Positions 30,433 to 39,829 are shown, counted from the first letter of the stretch. The stretch is 64,000 nucleotides of DNA from Deinococcus radiophilus (GCF_020889625.1 NZ_CP086380.1:515001-579000); one strand, 5' to 3'. Notes: generated by a model not told the origin, from the sequence alone. Made by a program: numbers and translations.

Positions 30433-30994
30433 GTCGGACGCTCCCGGGTCAGATGCTCCTAAACGCACCCCCGAAGGCTACTTCGTGCCGGATGTGCTGG
30501 CAGAGGGCCTGACGCTGGTCCTGGTCGGCACCGCCCCCAGTCGGCGCTCGGCGGCGGCGCGGGCCTATTACGCCAACCCGCAGAACAAGTTCTGGCGCAC
30601 CCTGCACGCGGTGGGCCTGACGCCCCGGCAACTGGCTCCCGCCGAGTTTCCGTTGCTGCCCGAATACGGCATCGGCCTGACCGACGTCGCTAAACGGCAC
30701 AACGGGGTGGACGCGGCGCTGCCGTCAGACGCCTGGGCACCGGGCGAACTGCGCGAAAAGTTGCGCCGCTACTCTCCGCGCATCGTGGCCTTTACCTCCA
30801 AACGCGGCGCCTCCGAGACGTTGGGTCTGCCCACTGGCCGCCTGCCCTACGGCAAACAGCTGATGGACTTAGAAGGCGCCGAACTCTGGGTGCTACCCAG
30901 CACCAGCCCGCTAGGACACAACCACTTCAGCCTGGAACCCTGGCAGGCGCTGGCGGACCGGGTCAGAGAGTTGAGGGTAAGAGAAAATAGGTAG
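30425..30994 (+). CDS. Mismatch-specific (G:T/U) DNA glycosylase, Mug-like
   Basis: The 189-residue uracil-DNA glycosylase superfamily protein excises uracil or thymine mispaired with G. It has the family segment VLVGTAPSRRSAAARAYYANPQNKFWRTL (motif 1 region), EYGIGLTDVAKRHNGVDAALP, and the C-terminal WVLPSTSPLGHNHF (motif 2). The start is a GTG (30425) that overlaps the stop of the sulfite-oxidase-like gene. D. radiodurans has a Mug of this type with broad specificity, which suits a radiation-resistant genus. Confidence 0.9.
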   Translation: MTKSDAPGSDAPKRTPEGYFVPDVLAEGLTLVLVGTAPSRRSAAARAYYANPQNKFWRTLHAVGLTPRQLAPAEFPLLPEYGIGLTDVAKRHNGVDAALPSDAWAPGELREKLRRYSPRIVAFTSKRGASETLGLPTGRLPYGKQLMDLEGAELWVLPSTSPLGHNHFSLEPWQALADRVRELRVRENR

Positions 30995-31044
30995 TAGGTG
31001 ACGGCTTGAGCTTGCCACCTCTGACGTTCTGCTAGCGTGAATCC

Positions 31045-31467
31045 ATGGCAACGACCAAAACCATGAAAATCGATTGGCTGGGTGACCAGCGCTATGTGGG
31101 CCGCAGCGACGGTGGTCAACAGATTCTGATTGACAACTCGGCCAATAAGATCGGCGTATCTCCGATGGACGCAGTGCTGGCCGCACTGGGCACCTGTACC
31201 GCCTACGACGTGGTGGGCATCATGGCCAAGCGTAGGACGCCGTTGAGCCACTACCGGATGGAAGTGGTGGGCGAGCGTGCAGACGAAACTCCGGCCCGCT
31301 ACACCCGCATTACCGTACGTCACATTGCGGGCGGCGAGGGCGTGACCCAGGAACAACTGGAAAAAGCCGCTCACCTGAGCCATGAAAAATACTGCTCGGT
31401 GGCAGCCAGTCTGAACGCCGAGATCGTCCTTGAAGTGGTGGCAGAGGACGCCGAAGCCCGCGCCTGA
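31045..31467 (+). CDS. OsmC family hydroperoxide-reducing protein
   Basis: The 140-residue protein has the OsmC/Ohr fold with the two reactive Cys in conserved positions: LAALGTCTAYDVVGI (peroxidatic Cys near residue 52) and EKYCSVAASL (near residue 114). It reduces organic hydroperoxides with a thiol donor in the cytoplasm. Residues resemble the YhfA/OsmC subgroup more than Ohr. TAGCGT (31033-31038) is six bases before the ATG. Confidence 0.92.
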   Translation: MATTKTMKIDWLGDQRYVGRSDGGQQILIDNSANKIGVSPMDAVLAALGTCTAYDVVGIMAKRRTPLSHYRMEVVGERADETPARYTRITVRHIAGGEGVTQEQLEKAAHLSHEKYCSVAASLNAEIVLEVVAEDAEARA

Positions 31468-31474
31468 GTGAATC

Positions 31475-32257
31475 TTGACTGTGCTGGATCATTTCCCGGC
31501 GACTGAAACTGAAGTGCTGACCACCCTGACCTTTATGCTGGCTGCCTTGCTGCATGGACTGAGCGGCATGGGTTTTCAGATGGTGACCACCTCAGCTCTG
31601 GCTGGAGCTATACCACTGGAAACTGTGGTGGCCATGGTGGCTGTTCCCGCCCTGCTGATCAACCTTTCGGCCCTGATCACAGCTGGGCCGGGCCTCAGCT
31701 TCAGCGGTTGGTGGGCCGTGGGGCGGCGCTTCGGTGCGCTGGCTCTGGGCTGCGTATTGGGCAGCGTACTGGGAGTCTGGCTCCTCCAGAGCGTGCCGCC
31801 TGGTCCGCTGTATTGGCTGATGGCGGCAGCGATTTTTCTGTTTGTCTGGCTGGATAGGCGCCGCGTGGTCTGGCAGTTCACGCCAAGTGGTGGCCTGGCC
31901 CTGGTGTTCGGGTTGTCAACGGGGCTTTTGGGCGGCTCGGTCAATGCCATGGCCCCGCCAGTGACCATTTACCTTCTGGCGTCCCAGGCCGACAAAAACG
32001 AAGTCGTGCTGGGCAGCAATCTGTGCTATGTGGTGGGTACAGTGGTGCAATTCATTTTGCTGCGGGATCAAATAACTGCGCTGCCTGCGCCGCAGCTGGA
32101 GACACTGGCGCAGGCCACCTTGCTGGCGCTTGGGGCGCTGTGGCTGGGGGTCCGCTGGCGTGAGCGGCTTTCGCAGCGGCGGTTCCGCAGACTGATGCTG
32201 GCCGTACTGGCCCTGCTGGGGGCGCGGGCGCTGTTTCAGGGTTGGGCTGCACTTTGA
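31475..32257 (+). CDS. TSUP (TauE/SafE) family permease
   Basis: The 260-residue protein has seven or eight transmembrane helices and the two internal repeats of the TSUP family, each with a small-residue motif (LLHGLSGMGFQMV near residue 28 and FGLSTGLLGGSVNAMAPPV near residue 148). These are permeases for sulfite, sulfoacetate, taurine or other organosulfur anions; the substrate is not clear. The start may be TTG (31475) or GTG (31481). It follows the OsmC gene by seven bases and may share its transcript. Confidence 0.85.
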   Translation: MTVLDHFPATETEVLTTLTFMLAALLHGLSGMGFQMVTTSALAGAIPLETVVAMVAVPALLINLSALITAGPGLSFSGWWAVGRRFGALALGCVLGSVLGVWLLQSVPPGPLYWLMAAAIFLFVWLDRRRVVWQFTPSGGLALVFGLSTGLLGGSVNAMAPPVTIYLLASQADKNEVVLGSNLCYVVGTVVQFILLRDQITALPAPQLETLAQATLLALGALWLGVRWRERLSQRRFRRLMLAVLALLGARALFQGWAAL

Positions 32258-32278
32258 CCAGTTGGAGCTGACTGGCCC

Positions 32279-32854
32279 TTAGTCCCAGTTTGTCCGGAGG
32301 CCTACCCCGCGGAGCAGCTCTAGCGTGCGGCCCAGCGGTAGGCCCACCACGTTGGAACAGTCCCCGTCTATTCCCTTCACCAGCGCCATCCCCAGTCCCT
32401 GAATACCGTAACCGCCCGCTTTGTCCAGTCCTTCTCCGCTGGCTGCATAGTGGACGATTTCAGTATCGGTCAAGGGGCGGAAAGTGACAGCAGTGCTTTC
32501 ATGGGCGGTACTTACCTGCCCATCCGCCACCAGACACAGCCCGGTGACGACTTGATGGGTCTGCCCACTCAGCTGCCGGATAAAGGTGCGGTTCTCGGCC
32601 TCGTCCTGCGGCTTGGCGAGCAGCCGTCCGCCCAGCGCCACCACCGTGTCCGCCCCCAGCACGGCGCAGCCTGGGTGGGCCCCGGCCACCGCCAGCGCTT
32701 TGCGGCGGGCCAGTTCTACGGCCAACCGGGCCGGGTCGGTTTCGGCACTGCTTTCGTCAGCATCACTCGCAATCACTTCAAACTGAGACAGCAGATGTCC
32801 CAGCAACTCGCGGCGGCGGGGGCTGGCCGAGGCCAGAATCAGAGGTGCAGTCAT
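32279..32854 (-). CDS. Maf-like nucleotide pyrophosphatase
   Basis: The 191-residue protein has the Maf signatures SASPRRRELL (start), DESSAETDPARLAVELARRKA and GADTVVALGGRLLAKP. It hydrolyses non-canonical or modified nucleoside triphosphates (dTTP/UTP or m7GTP group) to prevent their incorporation. The AGGATA complement (TATCCT, 32867-32862) lies seven bases before the ATG. It converges on the TSUP gene, and the second IS630 element lies 161 bases upstream. Confidence 0.92.
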   Translation of the reverse strand: MTAPLILASASPRRRELLGHLLSQFEVIASDADESSAETDPARLAVELARRKALAVAGAHPGCAVLGADTVVALGGRLLAKPQDEAENRTFIRQLSGQTHQVVTGLCLVADGQVSTAHESTAVTFRPLTDTEIVHYAASGEGLDKAGGYGIQGLGMALVKGIDGDCSNVVGLPLGRTLELLRGVGLRTNWD

Positions 32855-33015
32855 GCCTGGCAGGATATGGCCCTGGGGAACGCATCCGCTGTCACTCCAG
32901 GTCTCGGCAGAAAAGTGGGTGGCCTGTGGCTCAGCATTCCCACAGCTGAGAGAGCTTTCCCACACTTTTCTGCCGGTGGCCTTGAGGCTTTCTGCTCTCA
33001 GCGCCTGGCCCTCTA

Positions 33016-33768
33016 CTATTGATAACGGCGTAAGTTGGCGTCCATAAGCTGACGGGGCAGGTGAATATAGCGGACCCGCTGCCAGGCGGTGACAAGCCTC
33101 TTTTTCAGCGCTCTTATGGAGTGGGCACAAAAGTTCCCCAACACATTGCGCTTGACGTAGGCCCACACCAACTCGATCGGGTTCAACTCTGGAGCATACG
33201 GAGGCAGAAAGATCAGAGAGAGGCGTTCGTGGGAACCCACGAACGCCTGGGTTACTTTCGCGTGATGAATTCTCGCATTGTCCAGCACCACGACGATGTT
33301 CCCCTGAACTTGGCGCAGGATGTGCCCAAAGAATCGTATGACTTCTCTACTCCGGATCGCTCCGGATATTGTGTGCTGGAAGAATCGTCCATCTGAAGTG
33401 ATCGCCCCAATCGTTGAAAGCTTCTCCCAGTTTGCTCTGAGCTTGACCAGGGGCGTGACGCCCCTCACCCCCCATGTCCGTCGCTGGACTCCTTTCAGAG
33501 AGAATCCGACTTCATCCAGATAGATGATTGTGGCTCCCTCAGCGACCTTTTTTTTCCAACTCCGGCAGCACCTGTTCCCGCCAGGATGCGATCCGAAGTT
33601 CGTTCCGCTCAGCGGCCCGCCCATCTGGCATCTGTGGGCTGAAACCCAACTTGCGCAGGATTTTGCGGACGTGATCATGGTGGTACCACACATCAAAGTG
33701 CCGCCCGATGAGCTCTGCCACACGTTTTGTCGTCCAGGTTTCGTCAGGAAACCCATGCTGCAGAGCAC
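33016..33768 (-). CDS. IS630 transposase, frame B (catalytic part)
   Basis: Real homology starts at the A8 run (33548-33555). It reads KKKVAEGATIIYLDEVGF (first Asp), NIVVVLDNARIHHAK (second Asp) and FLPPYAPELNPIELVW (catalytic Glu), then ends at a TAG within the left TIR. The frame is +1 relative to frame A, so expression needs a +1 shift or, more probably, RNA-polymerase or ribosome slippage on the A run. All three DDE residues are present. Confidence 0.85.
   Translation of the reverse strand: MLCSMGFLTKPGRQNVWQSSSGGTLMCGTTMITSAKSCASWVSAHRCQMGGPLSGTNFGSHPGGNRCCRSWKKKVAEGATIIYLDEVGFSLKGVQRRTWGVRGVTPLVKLRANWEKLSTIGAITSDGRFFQHTISGAIRSREVIRFFGHILRQVQGNIVVVLDNARIHHAKVTQAFVGSHERLSLIFLPPYAPELNPIELVWAYVKRNVLGNFCAHSIRALKKRLVTAWQRVRYIHLPRQLMDANLRRYQ
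33221..33248. repeat. Palindrome inside IS630 element 2
   Basis: AGGCGTTCGTGGG and CCCACGAACGCCT are 13-base perfect arms separated by AA. They lie over the codons for QAFVGSHERL, the same place where element 1 has its 42-bp palindrome. Confidence 0.9.
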
Positions 33769-34021
33769 CCTCCTGCAGGAGGGTGCGAAGCTGGTCGTGC
33801 TGAGACTCAGTCAGTCGAGCAGGACGACCAGAGCTGACCGTCGCTTGCAAGCTTCCCTTCTTTCTGAGCCGAGCACTCCAAGAAGTCACCGTGAGCACGG
33901 AGACGCCAAAGTGAGCAGCGATTTCGCGGTGTGTGTGGCTGCCTTGCTGCAGCCACTCGGTAGCAGCCAGGCGCCGCTCCTCAAGTTGGGCACGAGAATA
34001 TTGGTTCGGTTGCCATTCCAT
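33539..34021 (-). CDS. IS630 transposase, frame A (DNA-binding part)
   Basis: The 160-residue protein has an N-terminal helix-turn-helix (EIAAHFGVSVLTVTSWSARLRKKG) and a second winged or homeodomain-like segment (WTTKRVAELIGRHFDVWYHHDHVRKILRKLGF), the standard IS630 two-HTH region. It ends soon after the A8 run (LEKKGR, then stop). Frame B overlaps its last 230 bases. Full transposase requires joining the two frames. Confidence 0.88.
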   Translation of the reverse strand: MEWQPNQYSRAQLEERRLAATEWLQQGSHTHREIAAHFGVSVLTVTSWSARLRKKGSLQATVSSGRPARLTESQHDQLRTLLQEGALQHGFPDETWTTKRVAELIGRHFDVWYHHDHVRKILRKLGFSPQMPDGRAAERNELRIASWREQVLPELEKKGR

Positions 34022-34058
34022 GGTCCCTGGAGTTTAGCAGCGCATACTTGCGCCGCTA

Positions 34059-34730
34059 TCAATAGTACCCCGCGCCCGCTTCCCCGCTCGTCACCAGCCC
34101 CACGCCGCCGCTGGTGCCCAGGCGGGTCGCTCCGGCGTCAATCATGGCCTGGGCGTCGGCAGGACTGCGGACGCCCCCAGCCGCCTTGATGGCGGCGCGT
34201 CCAGCGATGACCTCGTTCATCAGGGCCACGTCTGCCACGGTGGCCCCGCCGGTGCTGAACCCGGTCGAGGTTTTCACGAAATCGGCCCCAGCCTGCACGG
34301 CAGCTTCGGTGGCGCGGCGCTTTTGCTCGTCGTCCAGCAGCGCCGTTTCGATAATGACTTTCAGTACCCGGCCTGCGGTAGCGTCCCGCACCGCCTGAAT
34401 GTCGGCCTGCACCGCATCCCAGTCGCCTGCGCGGGCAGCCCCAATGTGGATCACCATGTCTATTTCATCGGCACCGTTTTCGATGCTCTGACGTGCTTCG
34501 GCGGCTTTCTGGTTCGGGGTCACGGCACCCAGCGGGAAGCCGCAGACGGTGGCGACCTTGACGCCGCTTCCGGCCAGCTGCTCGGCGGCCAGGCGCACGT
34601 AGACCGGGTTCACACACACGGCGGCAAACTGGTGCTCACGGGCCTCGGCGCACAGGGTACGGATATCGTCCGGCGTGGCCTCGGCCTTGAGCAAGGTGTG
34701 GTCAATATAGGAGGAGAGAGGATGGGTCAT
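34059..34730 (-). CDS. deoC: Deoxyribose-phosphate aldolase
   Basis: DeoC cleaves 2-deoxyribose-5-phosphate to acetaldehyde and glyceraldehyde-3-phosphate in the breakdown of DNA-derived nucleosides. The 223-residue TIM barrel has IDHTLLK (start), VCVNPVYV, VCGFPLGA, the Schiff-base Lys in ADFVKTSTGF and the second Lys in AIKAAGGVR. The C-terminus reads GAGYY and stops at a TGA provided by the IS630 TIR; before insertion it ended GAG with a TAG stop. TAGACT (34742-34737) is six bases before the ATG. Confidence 0.96.
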   Translation of the reverse strand: MTHPLSSYIDHTLLKAEATPDDIRTLCAEAREHQFAAVCVNPVYVRLAAEQLAGSGVKVATVCGFPLGAVTPNQKAAEARQSIENGADEIDMVIHIGAARAGDWDAVQADIQAVRDATAGRVLKVIIETALLDDEQKRRATEAAVQAGADFVKTSTGFSTGGATVADVALMNEVIAGRAAIKAAGGVRSPADAQAMIDAGATRLGTSGGVGLVTSGEAGAGYY

Positions 34731-34736
34731 ACGCAG

Positions 34737-34813
34737 AGTCTAAAGGCAGGACGAAGGATAGGAGTGACCCCGCTTGCCTCCCGCCTTCCGGTTTTTGCCT
34801 TCTGCGTTACTCT
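34737..34813. promoter_or_regulatory. Divergent leaderless promoters of deoC and the peroxiredoxin operon
   Basis: TAGACT on the minus strand (34742-34737) is six bases from the deoC ATG, and TACTCT (34808-34813) is six bases from the peroxiredoxin ATG. The 65 bases between them are the whole control region of both transcripts. Confidence 0.6.
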
Positions 34814-34819
34814 GACGCC

Positions 34820-35301
34820 ATGACCAACCCAGACCGCCTGCAACCTGGTGATCCCTTTCCTGCCTTCAGCCTGCCCGACGGCGCGGGCCAAACCCATGCC
34901 CTGAGTGACTACGCAGGCAAATATGTGGTGCTGTATGCCTATCCTAAAGACGACACCCCCGGCTGCACCCGCGAAGCGTGTGATTTCCGTGACTCGGCCC
35001 GCCTGAAGGAGATGGGTGTGCAAGTTCTGGGGATCAGCCAGGATGACGCAGATAGCCATCAGAAGTTTGCCGAAAAATACAGCCTGCCGTTTCCGCTGCT
35101 GACCGACGACGGCCAGTTTCTGGCGTCGGTCGGCGCATATGGCGAAAAGAACAGCTACGGCAAGGTGACGCAGGGCGTCAAACGGGCGACCTTCATTCTT
35201 GACCCGGAAGGCAAACTGGTCAAAAGCTGGCTGGCCGTCAAGGTAGACGGACATGCCGAGGCCGTAGCAGACACCATCCAGAAAGACATGCAGGACCGCG
35301 C

Positions 35302-35305
<4 letters not shown>
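34820..35305 (+). CDS. bcp: Thioredoxin-dependent thiol peroxidase (Bcp-type peroxiredoxin)
   Basis: The 161-residue protein reduces peroxides with thioredoxin as donor. It has the peroxidatic motif YPKDDTPGCTREACDF with Cys49 and, five residues later, Cys54, the pair typical of BCP/PrxQ. FLAVKVDGHAEAV near the end fits the family. It is the first gene of an operon with rpiA, whose ATG overlaps its stop (ATGA). Confidence 0.95.
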
Positions 35306-35985
<680 letters not shown>

Positions 35986-35993
35986 TGGCCTGG

Positions 35994-36060
35994 CAGCCTG
36001 CCTAACCGGAGGGTCTGGGGGCATAGGGATGTCCCCCAGCCTGTCCGGTTAGGCAGGCTG
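35994..36060. repeat. Nested perfect inverted repeat after rpiA
   Basis: Outer arms CAGCCTGCCTAACCGGA (35994-36010) and TCCGGTTAGGCAGGCTG (36044-36060) are 17-base perfect complements. Inside, CTGGGGG (36015-36021) and CCCCCAG (36033-36039) form a second stem. No T tract follows, and a normal terminator lies 20 bases further on. Confidence 0.95.
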
Positions 36061-36080
36061 CGCTGCTGCTTTGAAATTCA

Positions 36081-36117
36081 CCCGCGCCTGGGCCGACTGG
36101 GGCAGGCGCGGGTTTTT
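36081..36117 (+). terminator. Terminator of the bcp-rpiA operon
   Basis: CCCGCGCCTG (36081-36090) pairs with CAGGCGCGGG (36103-36112) around 12 bases and is followed by five T residues. Confidence 0.88.
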
Positions 36118-36211
36118 CGCTGCTCCTGGAGGTTGGGGCAGAACCACTCTGCTGTTCGGCGCTGGCCCAGCAGAACCTTAGACCGCCTTCATCGTGTCAA
36201 AATAAACCGTA

Positions 36212-37774
36212 ATGACAGAGCCAGCCCAATCCAGCCAGCCCAGCCAGAACCACCAAGCCATCGTGATCCTCGACTTTGGCAGCCAGTACACCCGACTGAT
36301 TGCCCGCCGTTTCCGTGAGCTGAATGTCTACTCGGTGATTCTGCCCGGTTCCAGCAGCTTGGAGCGGGTGTTGCAGGAGAATCCCCAGGGCATTGTGCTG
36401 TCGGGCGGCCCCAGCTCGGTCTACGACGAAAACGCTCCGCGCCCAGACGAGGGCGTGCTGGACCTGGACGTGCCGATCCTGGGCGTGTGCTACGGCATGC
36501 AGTACCTCGCGCAACAGGCGGGCGGCGATGTCAAGCGGGCCGGCAAGCGCGAGTACGGCAAGGCCGACCTGACCGAGTACGGTGGGCAACTCTTTGAGGG
36601 CATCGAGGGCGAGTTCGTGGCCTGGATGAGCCACAGCGACTCGGTGACCCAGCTGCCGCAGGGCTACGAGGTGGTCGCCCAGACCGAGGACACTCCCGTG
36701 ACCGCCATCGAAAACAAAGTCACCCGGCGCTACGGCGTGCAGTTTCACCCCGAAGTGGTGCACACCCCCAAGGGTGGACAGCTGCTGACCAATTTCCTGA
36801 CCATCTGCGGCATTACGCGTGACTGGACTGCCGAACACATCGTGGATGAACTGATAGCTGGTGTGCGCGAGCAGGTGGGCGAAGAGGGCCGCGTGCTGCT
36901 GGGCATCAGCGGGGGCGTGGATTCCTCCACCCTGGCGCTGCTGCTCGCGCGTGCAGTGGGCGACCGCCTGACCGCTGTGTTCGTGGACCACGGCCTGCTG
37001 CGCCTGAACGAGCGCGCGCAGGTCGAGACCGCCCTGCGCGGCGCCGGCGTGAACATCGTGACGGTGGACGCCCGCGAGGAGTTCATGCGCCACCTCGAAG
37101 GCGTCAGTGACCCCGAGCAGAAGCGCAAGATCATCGGGCGCGAGTTCATCCGGGTGTTCGACCGCGCCGCCGAGGCGCAGGGGCTCTTCGACTTCCTGGC
37201 ACAGGGCACGCTGTATCCCGACGTCATCGAGTCGGCGGGTGGCGAGGGCGCGGCCAACATCAAGAGTCACCACAACGTGGGCGGCCTGCCCGAAGACCTG
37301 GGCTTCCAGCTGGTGGAGCCTTTCCGCACGCTGTTTAAGGACGAGGTGCGCGAAATCGCTGCGCTGCTGGGCCTGCCCGACGACATCCGGATGCGCCACC
37401 CGTTTCCCGGCCCTGGCCTTGCAATCCGCTGCCTGGGCGCGGTCACCGAAGACAAGCTGGACATCCTACGCCGGGTAGACGACGTCTTTATCAGCGGCCT
37501 ACGTGAACATGGCCTGTACGACGACTGTTCACAGGCGCTGGCGGTACTGACCCCGATTCAGTCGGTCGGTGTAATGGGCGACGAGCGCACCTATTCCTAC
37601 ACTGTGGCCCTGCGCGCCGTGACCACCGGCGACTTTATGACTGCCGAGTGGGCGCGCCTGCCCTACGACTTCCTGGCGACCATGAGCAACCGCATCGTGA
37701 ACCAGGTTCACGAGGTAAACCGCGTGGTATACGACATCACCGGGAAGCCACCCGCCACGATTGAGTGGGAGTAA
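36212..37774 (+). CDS. guaA: GMP synthase (glutamine-hydrolysing)
   Basis: GuaA converts XMP to GMP. The 520-residue protein has a class I glutaminase domain ([17 protein letters not shown]; catalytic Cys in GVCYGMQ and His in QFHPEVVHT), an ATP pyrophosphatase P-loop ([16 protein letters not shown]), and the C-terminal dimerisation domain ending KPPATIEWE. The ATG at 36212 gives the usual length; a CAAAAT sequence eight bases upstream could be its -10. A GGGCC-GTCA-GGCCC mini-hairpin after the stop is a weak terminator candidate. Confidence 0.98.
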   Translation: MTEPAQSSQPSQNHQAIVILDFGSQYTRLIARRFRELNVYSVILPGSSSLERVLQENPQGIVLSGGPSSVYDENAPRPDEGVLDLDVPILGVCYGMQYLAQQAGGDVKRAGKREYGKADLTEYGGQLFEGIEGEFVAWMSHSDSVTQLPQGYEVVAQTEDTPVTAIENKVTRRYGVQFHPEVVHTPKGGQLLTNFLTICGITRDWTAEHIVDELIAGVREQVGEEGRVLLGISGGVDSSTLALLLARAVGDRLTAVFVDHGLLRLNERAQVETALRGAGVNIVTVDAREEFMRHLEGVSDPEQKRKIIGREFIRVFDRAAEAQGLFDFLAQGTLYPDVIESAGGEGAANIKSHHNVGGLPEDLGFQLVEPFRTLFKDEVREIAALLGLPDDIRMRHPFPGPGLAIRCLGAVTEDKLDILRRVDDVFISGLREHGLYDDCSQALAVLTPIQSVGVMGDERTYSYTVALRAVTTGDFMTAEWARLPYDFLATMSNRIVNQVHEVNRVVYDITGKPPATIEWE

Positions 37775-37804
37775 TTTGAAAGGGCCGTCAGGCCCGAGCG
37801 TCTA

Positions 37805-37935
37805 GCGAGTATCAGCCGAGGGCCGCCCCGAGGCTGCTGCCCGCCGAATCAGATGGGAGTAAACCTGTCGGGCGCGTCAGCGCCGACTGGCATAGCTCCG
37901 CAGGAGAGGGCCGCCCCCGGCTGTTTTCGCGTCTG
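37805..37935 (-). repeat. Possible diverged copy C of the dispersed repeat
   Basis: On the minus strand this spacer has CTCTCCTGCGGAGCT, a 15-base exact match to copy A, followed by less similar sequence with the elements GCC(A/C)GTC and GATT...GGGCAGC in the order seen in copies A and B. The match is weak outside the core. Confidence 0.35.
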
Positions 37936-37989
37936 GCAGCTCCGTCCTCCATCTCAGTACTCTGGTTGTTCACCCCGTCAGGAGGGACC

Positions 37990-38840
37990 ATGCTGCATAT
38001 CCATGAGTTGCGGGCTCCAGGTGGCCGAAGCCTGCGGGTGTACGACACGGCTCCGAGTGGAGGACGGTCAGGCACGGTGGTCTGGCATCACGGCACCCCC
38101 AATCTCGGGCCACCGCCAGAACCGTTACTGGAGCGTTCAGCCGAGCTGGGCCTGCGCTGGATCGGGTATGACCGTGCTGGCTACGGCGGCAGCGAGCGTT
38201 TGCCAGGGCGGGACATCGCTCAGGCGGCCCGCGACGTGGCCTGGATCGCCGAGAAGCTGGACATTTCCAACCTTGCGGTGATGGGTCATTCGGGAGGTGG
38301 ACCGCATGCGCTGGCCTGCGCCGCCCTGCTGCCTCAGATCAGGGCGGCCGTGAGCATTTCCGGTCTGCTCCTTACGGTAGAGCGGGGTTGGACTACTTCG
38401 CTGGAATGTACCCCGGTGGCCGCGCCGAGTTGGAGGCAGCCACGCAGGAGGAAACCGCCCTGGCCGGGGTTCTAGAGTCCGGCGCGTATGACCCGGAGAT
38501 GTTCACGCCCGCCGACCATGCCGCGCTGGCAAGCTCCTGGAGCTGGTTTCACTGCGTGGCAGGCCCGGCACTGGAACATGGGCCAGGCGGCATGATTGAT
38601 GACGACCTGGCCTACGTGTCGCCCTGGGGCTTTGCGCCGGAACAGATTCAGCAGCCGGTATTGCTGCTGCATGGTGAAGATGACCGCATCGTGCCCGTAG
38701 CTCACGCCGAATGGCTGCGGCGCATCCCACAGGCCGAGCTGCGCTGCGTGCCGGGCGGCCACCTCTCGGTGATGATCCATGCGGCAGAGGCGCTGGACTG
38801 GCTGTATGGGCATCTCAGCGCCCAGTACGCCCGGAACTGA
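37990..38840 (+). pseudogene. Alpha/beta hydrolase, broken by a one-base deletion
   Basis: Two overlapping frames make one alpha/beta hydrolase of about 283 residues. The first half (37990 on) has VVWHHGTPNLGPPPEPL (oxyanion HG), DRAGYGGSER and the nucleophile elbow GHSGGGPHA. The second (frame +1, from about 38367) has LDYFAGMYPGGRAEL, LLLHGEDDRIVP (catalytic Asp) and VPGGHLSV (catalytic His). Adding one G after GGTCTG at 38367 gives SGLAPYGRAGLDYF, joining both into a single frame whose length becomes divisible by three. The first frame otherwise ends after 42 out-of-frame codons. The start has GGAGGGACC ahead of the ATG. It resembles prolyl-iminopeptidase-like or haloperoxidase-like hydrolases. 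Confidence 0.82.
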
Positions 38841-38898
38841 GGCGGGCGCTGACCCTTCATCTGCCCTCCCGCCGCGCTGCCCCGCTATGATGCTGGGG

Positions 38899-39726
38899 AT
38901 GACCGACGGCCCCGACTCCCGCCTGCCCGAGCTGAGCGCCAAGTACGGCCCACTGACGGGCATGGGCGTGGGCATGCAGAGCCGCGTCTACGCCACACAC
39001 GACGGCCAGGCGGTGATCAAGGTGTACCGCAGCGGCGTAGGCAAAGCCGAGCGCGAGGCGGCCAACCTCCGCCAGGCGGGCCTGGGCGATTGGGTGCTGG
39101 ATACCCTGCAGGCCGACGGCAGCGAGGCGCTGGTCATGCGGCGTTTTGCCGGCGAGCGGGTGACAGCCCGGACCTTGCCGCAGGCGCTGCCTCAGCTGAA
39201 GGTTCAGCTGGACCGTCTCCATGCTCACCAGCAAGGGGAGGTAGACCCCCGCCGGGTGGCCGACCGCCTGCGCCGCTTCCGCCGGGTACTGGCCTCGCAG
39301 CATCTGGATGACCTGTTCGCAGCTGTGGAGCAGCCGCTACAAGCCGGCGAGTTCCACCAACCGGCGGCGTTTTGCCATCTGGACCTATGGCAGGACAATG
39401 TGCTGATCGCGCCGGGCGGTGAAGTCCTCTTGATCGACTGGACCAATGCAGGCTGGGATGATCCGCTGCGCGACCTGGCGCTGCTCAAGACGGGCACGCT
39501 GGATCTGCTGGGTGCCGATGCCAGCCTGGAAGCGGCGCTGGATCTGTTGCCAGACCGCGAGCCTGGCACGTTGCGGCGGCTGCGTGGTTATCTCGCACTG
39601 ACCTATCTGCACGACCTCTACTGGCTGATGATGAATGAGCCGTACGACTTCGCTGCCGAACGGTCTAAAAAAGTTCCCCGCGCCCGTCATGTGCTGGCTA
39701 CTTTGCCACCGAATGGGCGGCTGTAA
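38899..39726 (+). CDS. Aminoglycoside phosphotransferase/choline kinase-like protein
   Basis: The 275-residue protein has the APH/choline kinase fold: a short ATP-binding lobe with [15 protein letters not shown] (Lys), the catalytic loop [28 protein letters not shown] (H-x-D-x-x-x-x-N, then the DFG-like IDW) and the following DPLRDLALL. The substrate could be a small sugar, choline or an antibiotic; nothing nearby decides. The ATG at 38899 was chosen because TATGAT (38886-38891) sits seven bases upstream; in-frame ATGs at 38887 and 38890 overlap that box. Confidence 0.85.
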   Translation: MTDGPDSRLPELSAKYGPLTGMGVGMQSRVYATHDGQAVIKVYRSGVGKAEREAANLRQAGLGDWVLDTLQADGSEALVMRRFAGERVTARTLPQALPQLKVQLDRLHAHQQGEVDPRRVADRLRRFRRVLASQHLDDLFAAVEQPLQAGEFHQPAAFCHLDLWQDNVLIAPGGEVLLIDWTNAGWDDPLRDLALLKTGTLDLLGADASLEAALDLLPDREPGTLRRLRGYLALTYLHDLYWLMMNEPYDFAAERSKKVPRARHVLATLPPNGRL

Positions 39727-39829
39727 CACACATCTTGGACTCCGTCTATTTGTCAGGTGGGCGCCAGACTGGTCCCACTTCAGACCCACGGACACGTTGA
39801 TCCGACCACTGCTCTGTTAAACTGCGCGG

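Larger units (their letters stand above)
33016..34065 (-). mobile_element. IS630-family element 2, 1050 bp, inserted in the deoC stop codon
   Basis: The ends are CTATTGATAACGGCGTAAG (33016-33034) and, inward from 34065 on the other strand, CTATTGATAGCGGCGCAAG: a TIR with 17 of 19 bases matching, flanked by TA (33014-33015 and 34066-34067). It carries one transposase in two overlapping frames. The transposase stop codon lies inside the left TIR. Removing the element and one TA joins the deoC frame ...GGG-TA to GAGGGCC, so the original stop codon was TAG. Confidence 0.92.

Noticed and set aside
38340..38400. Programmed frameshift in the alpha/beta hydrolase
   Set aside because: No slippery sequence lies at the junction; a deletion is simpler.
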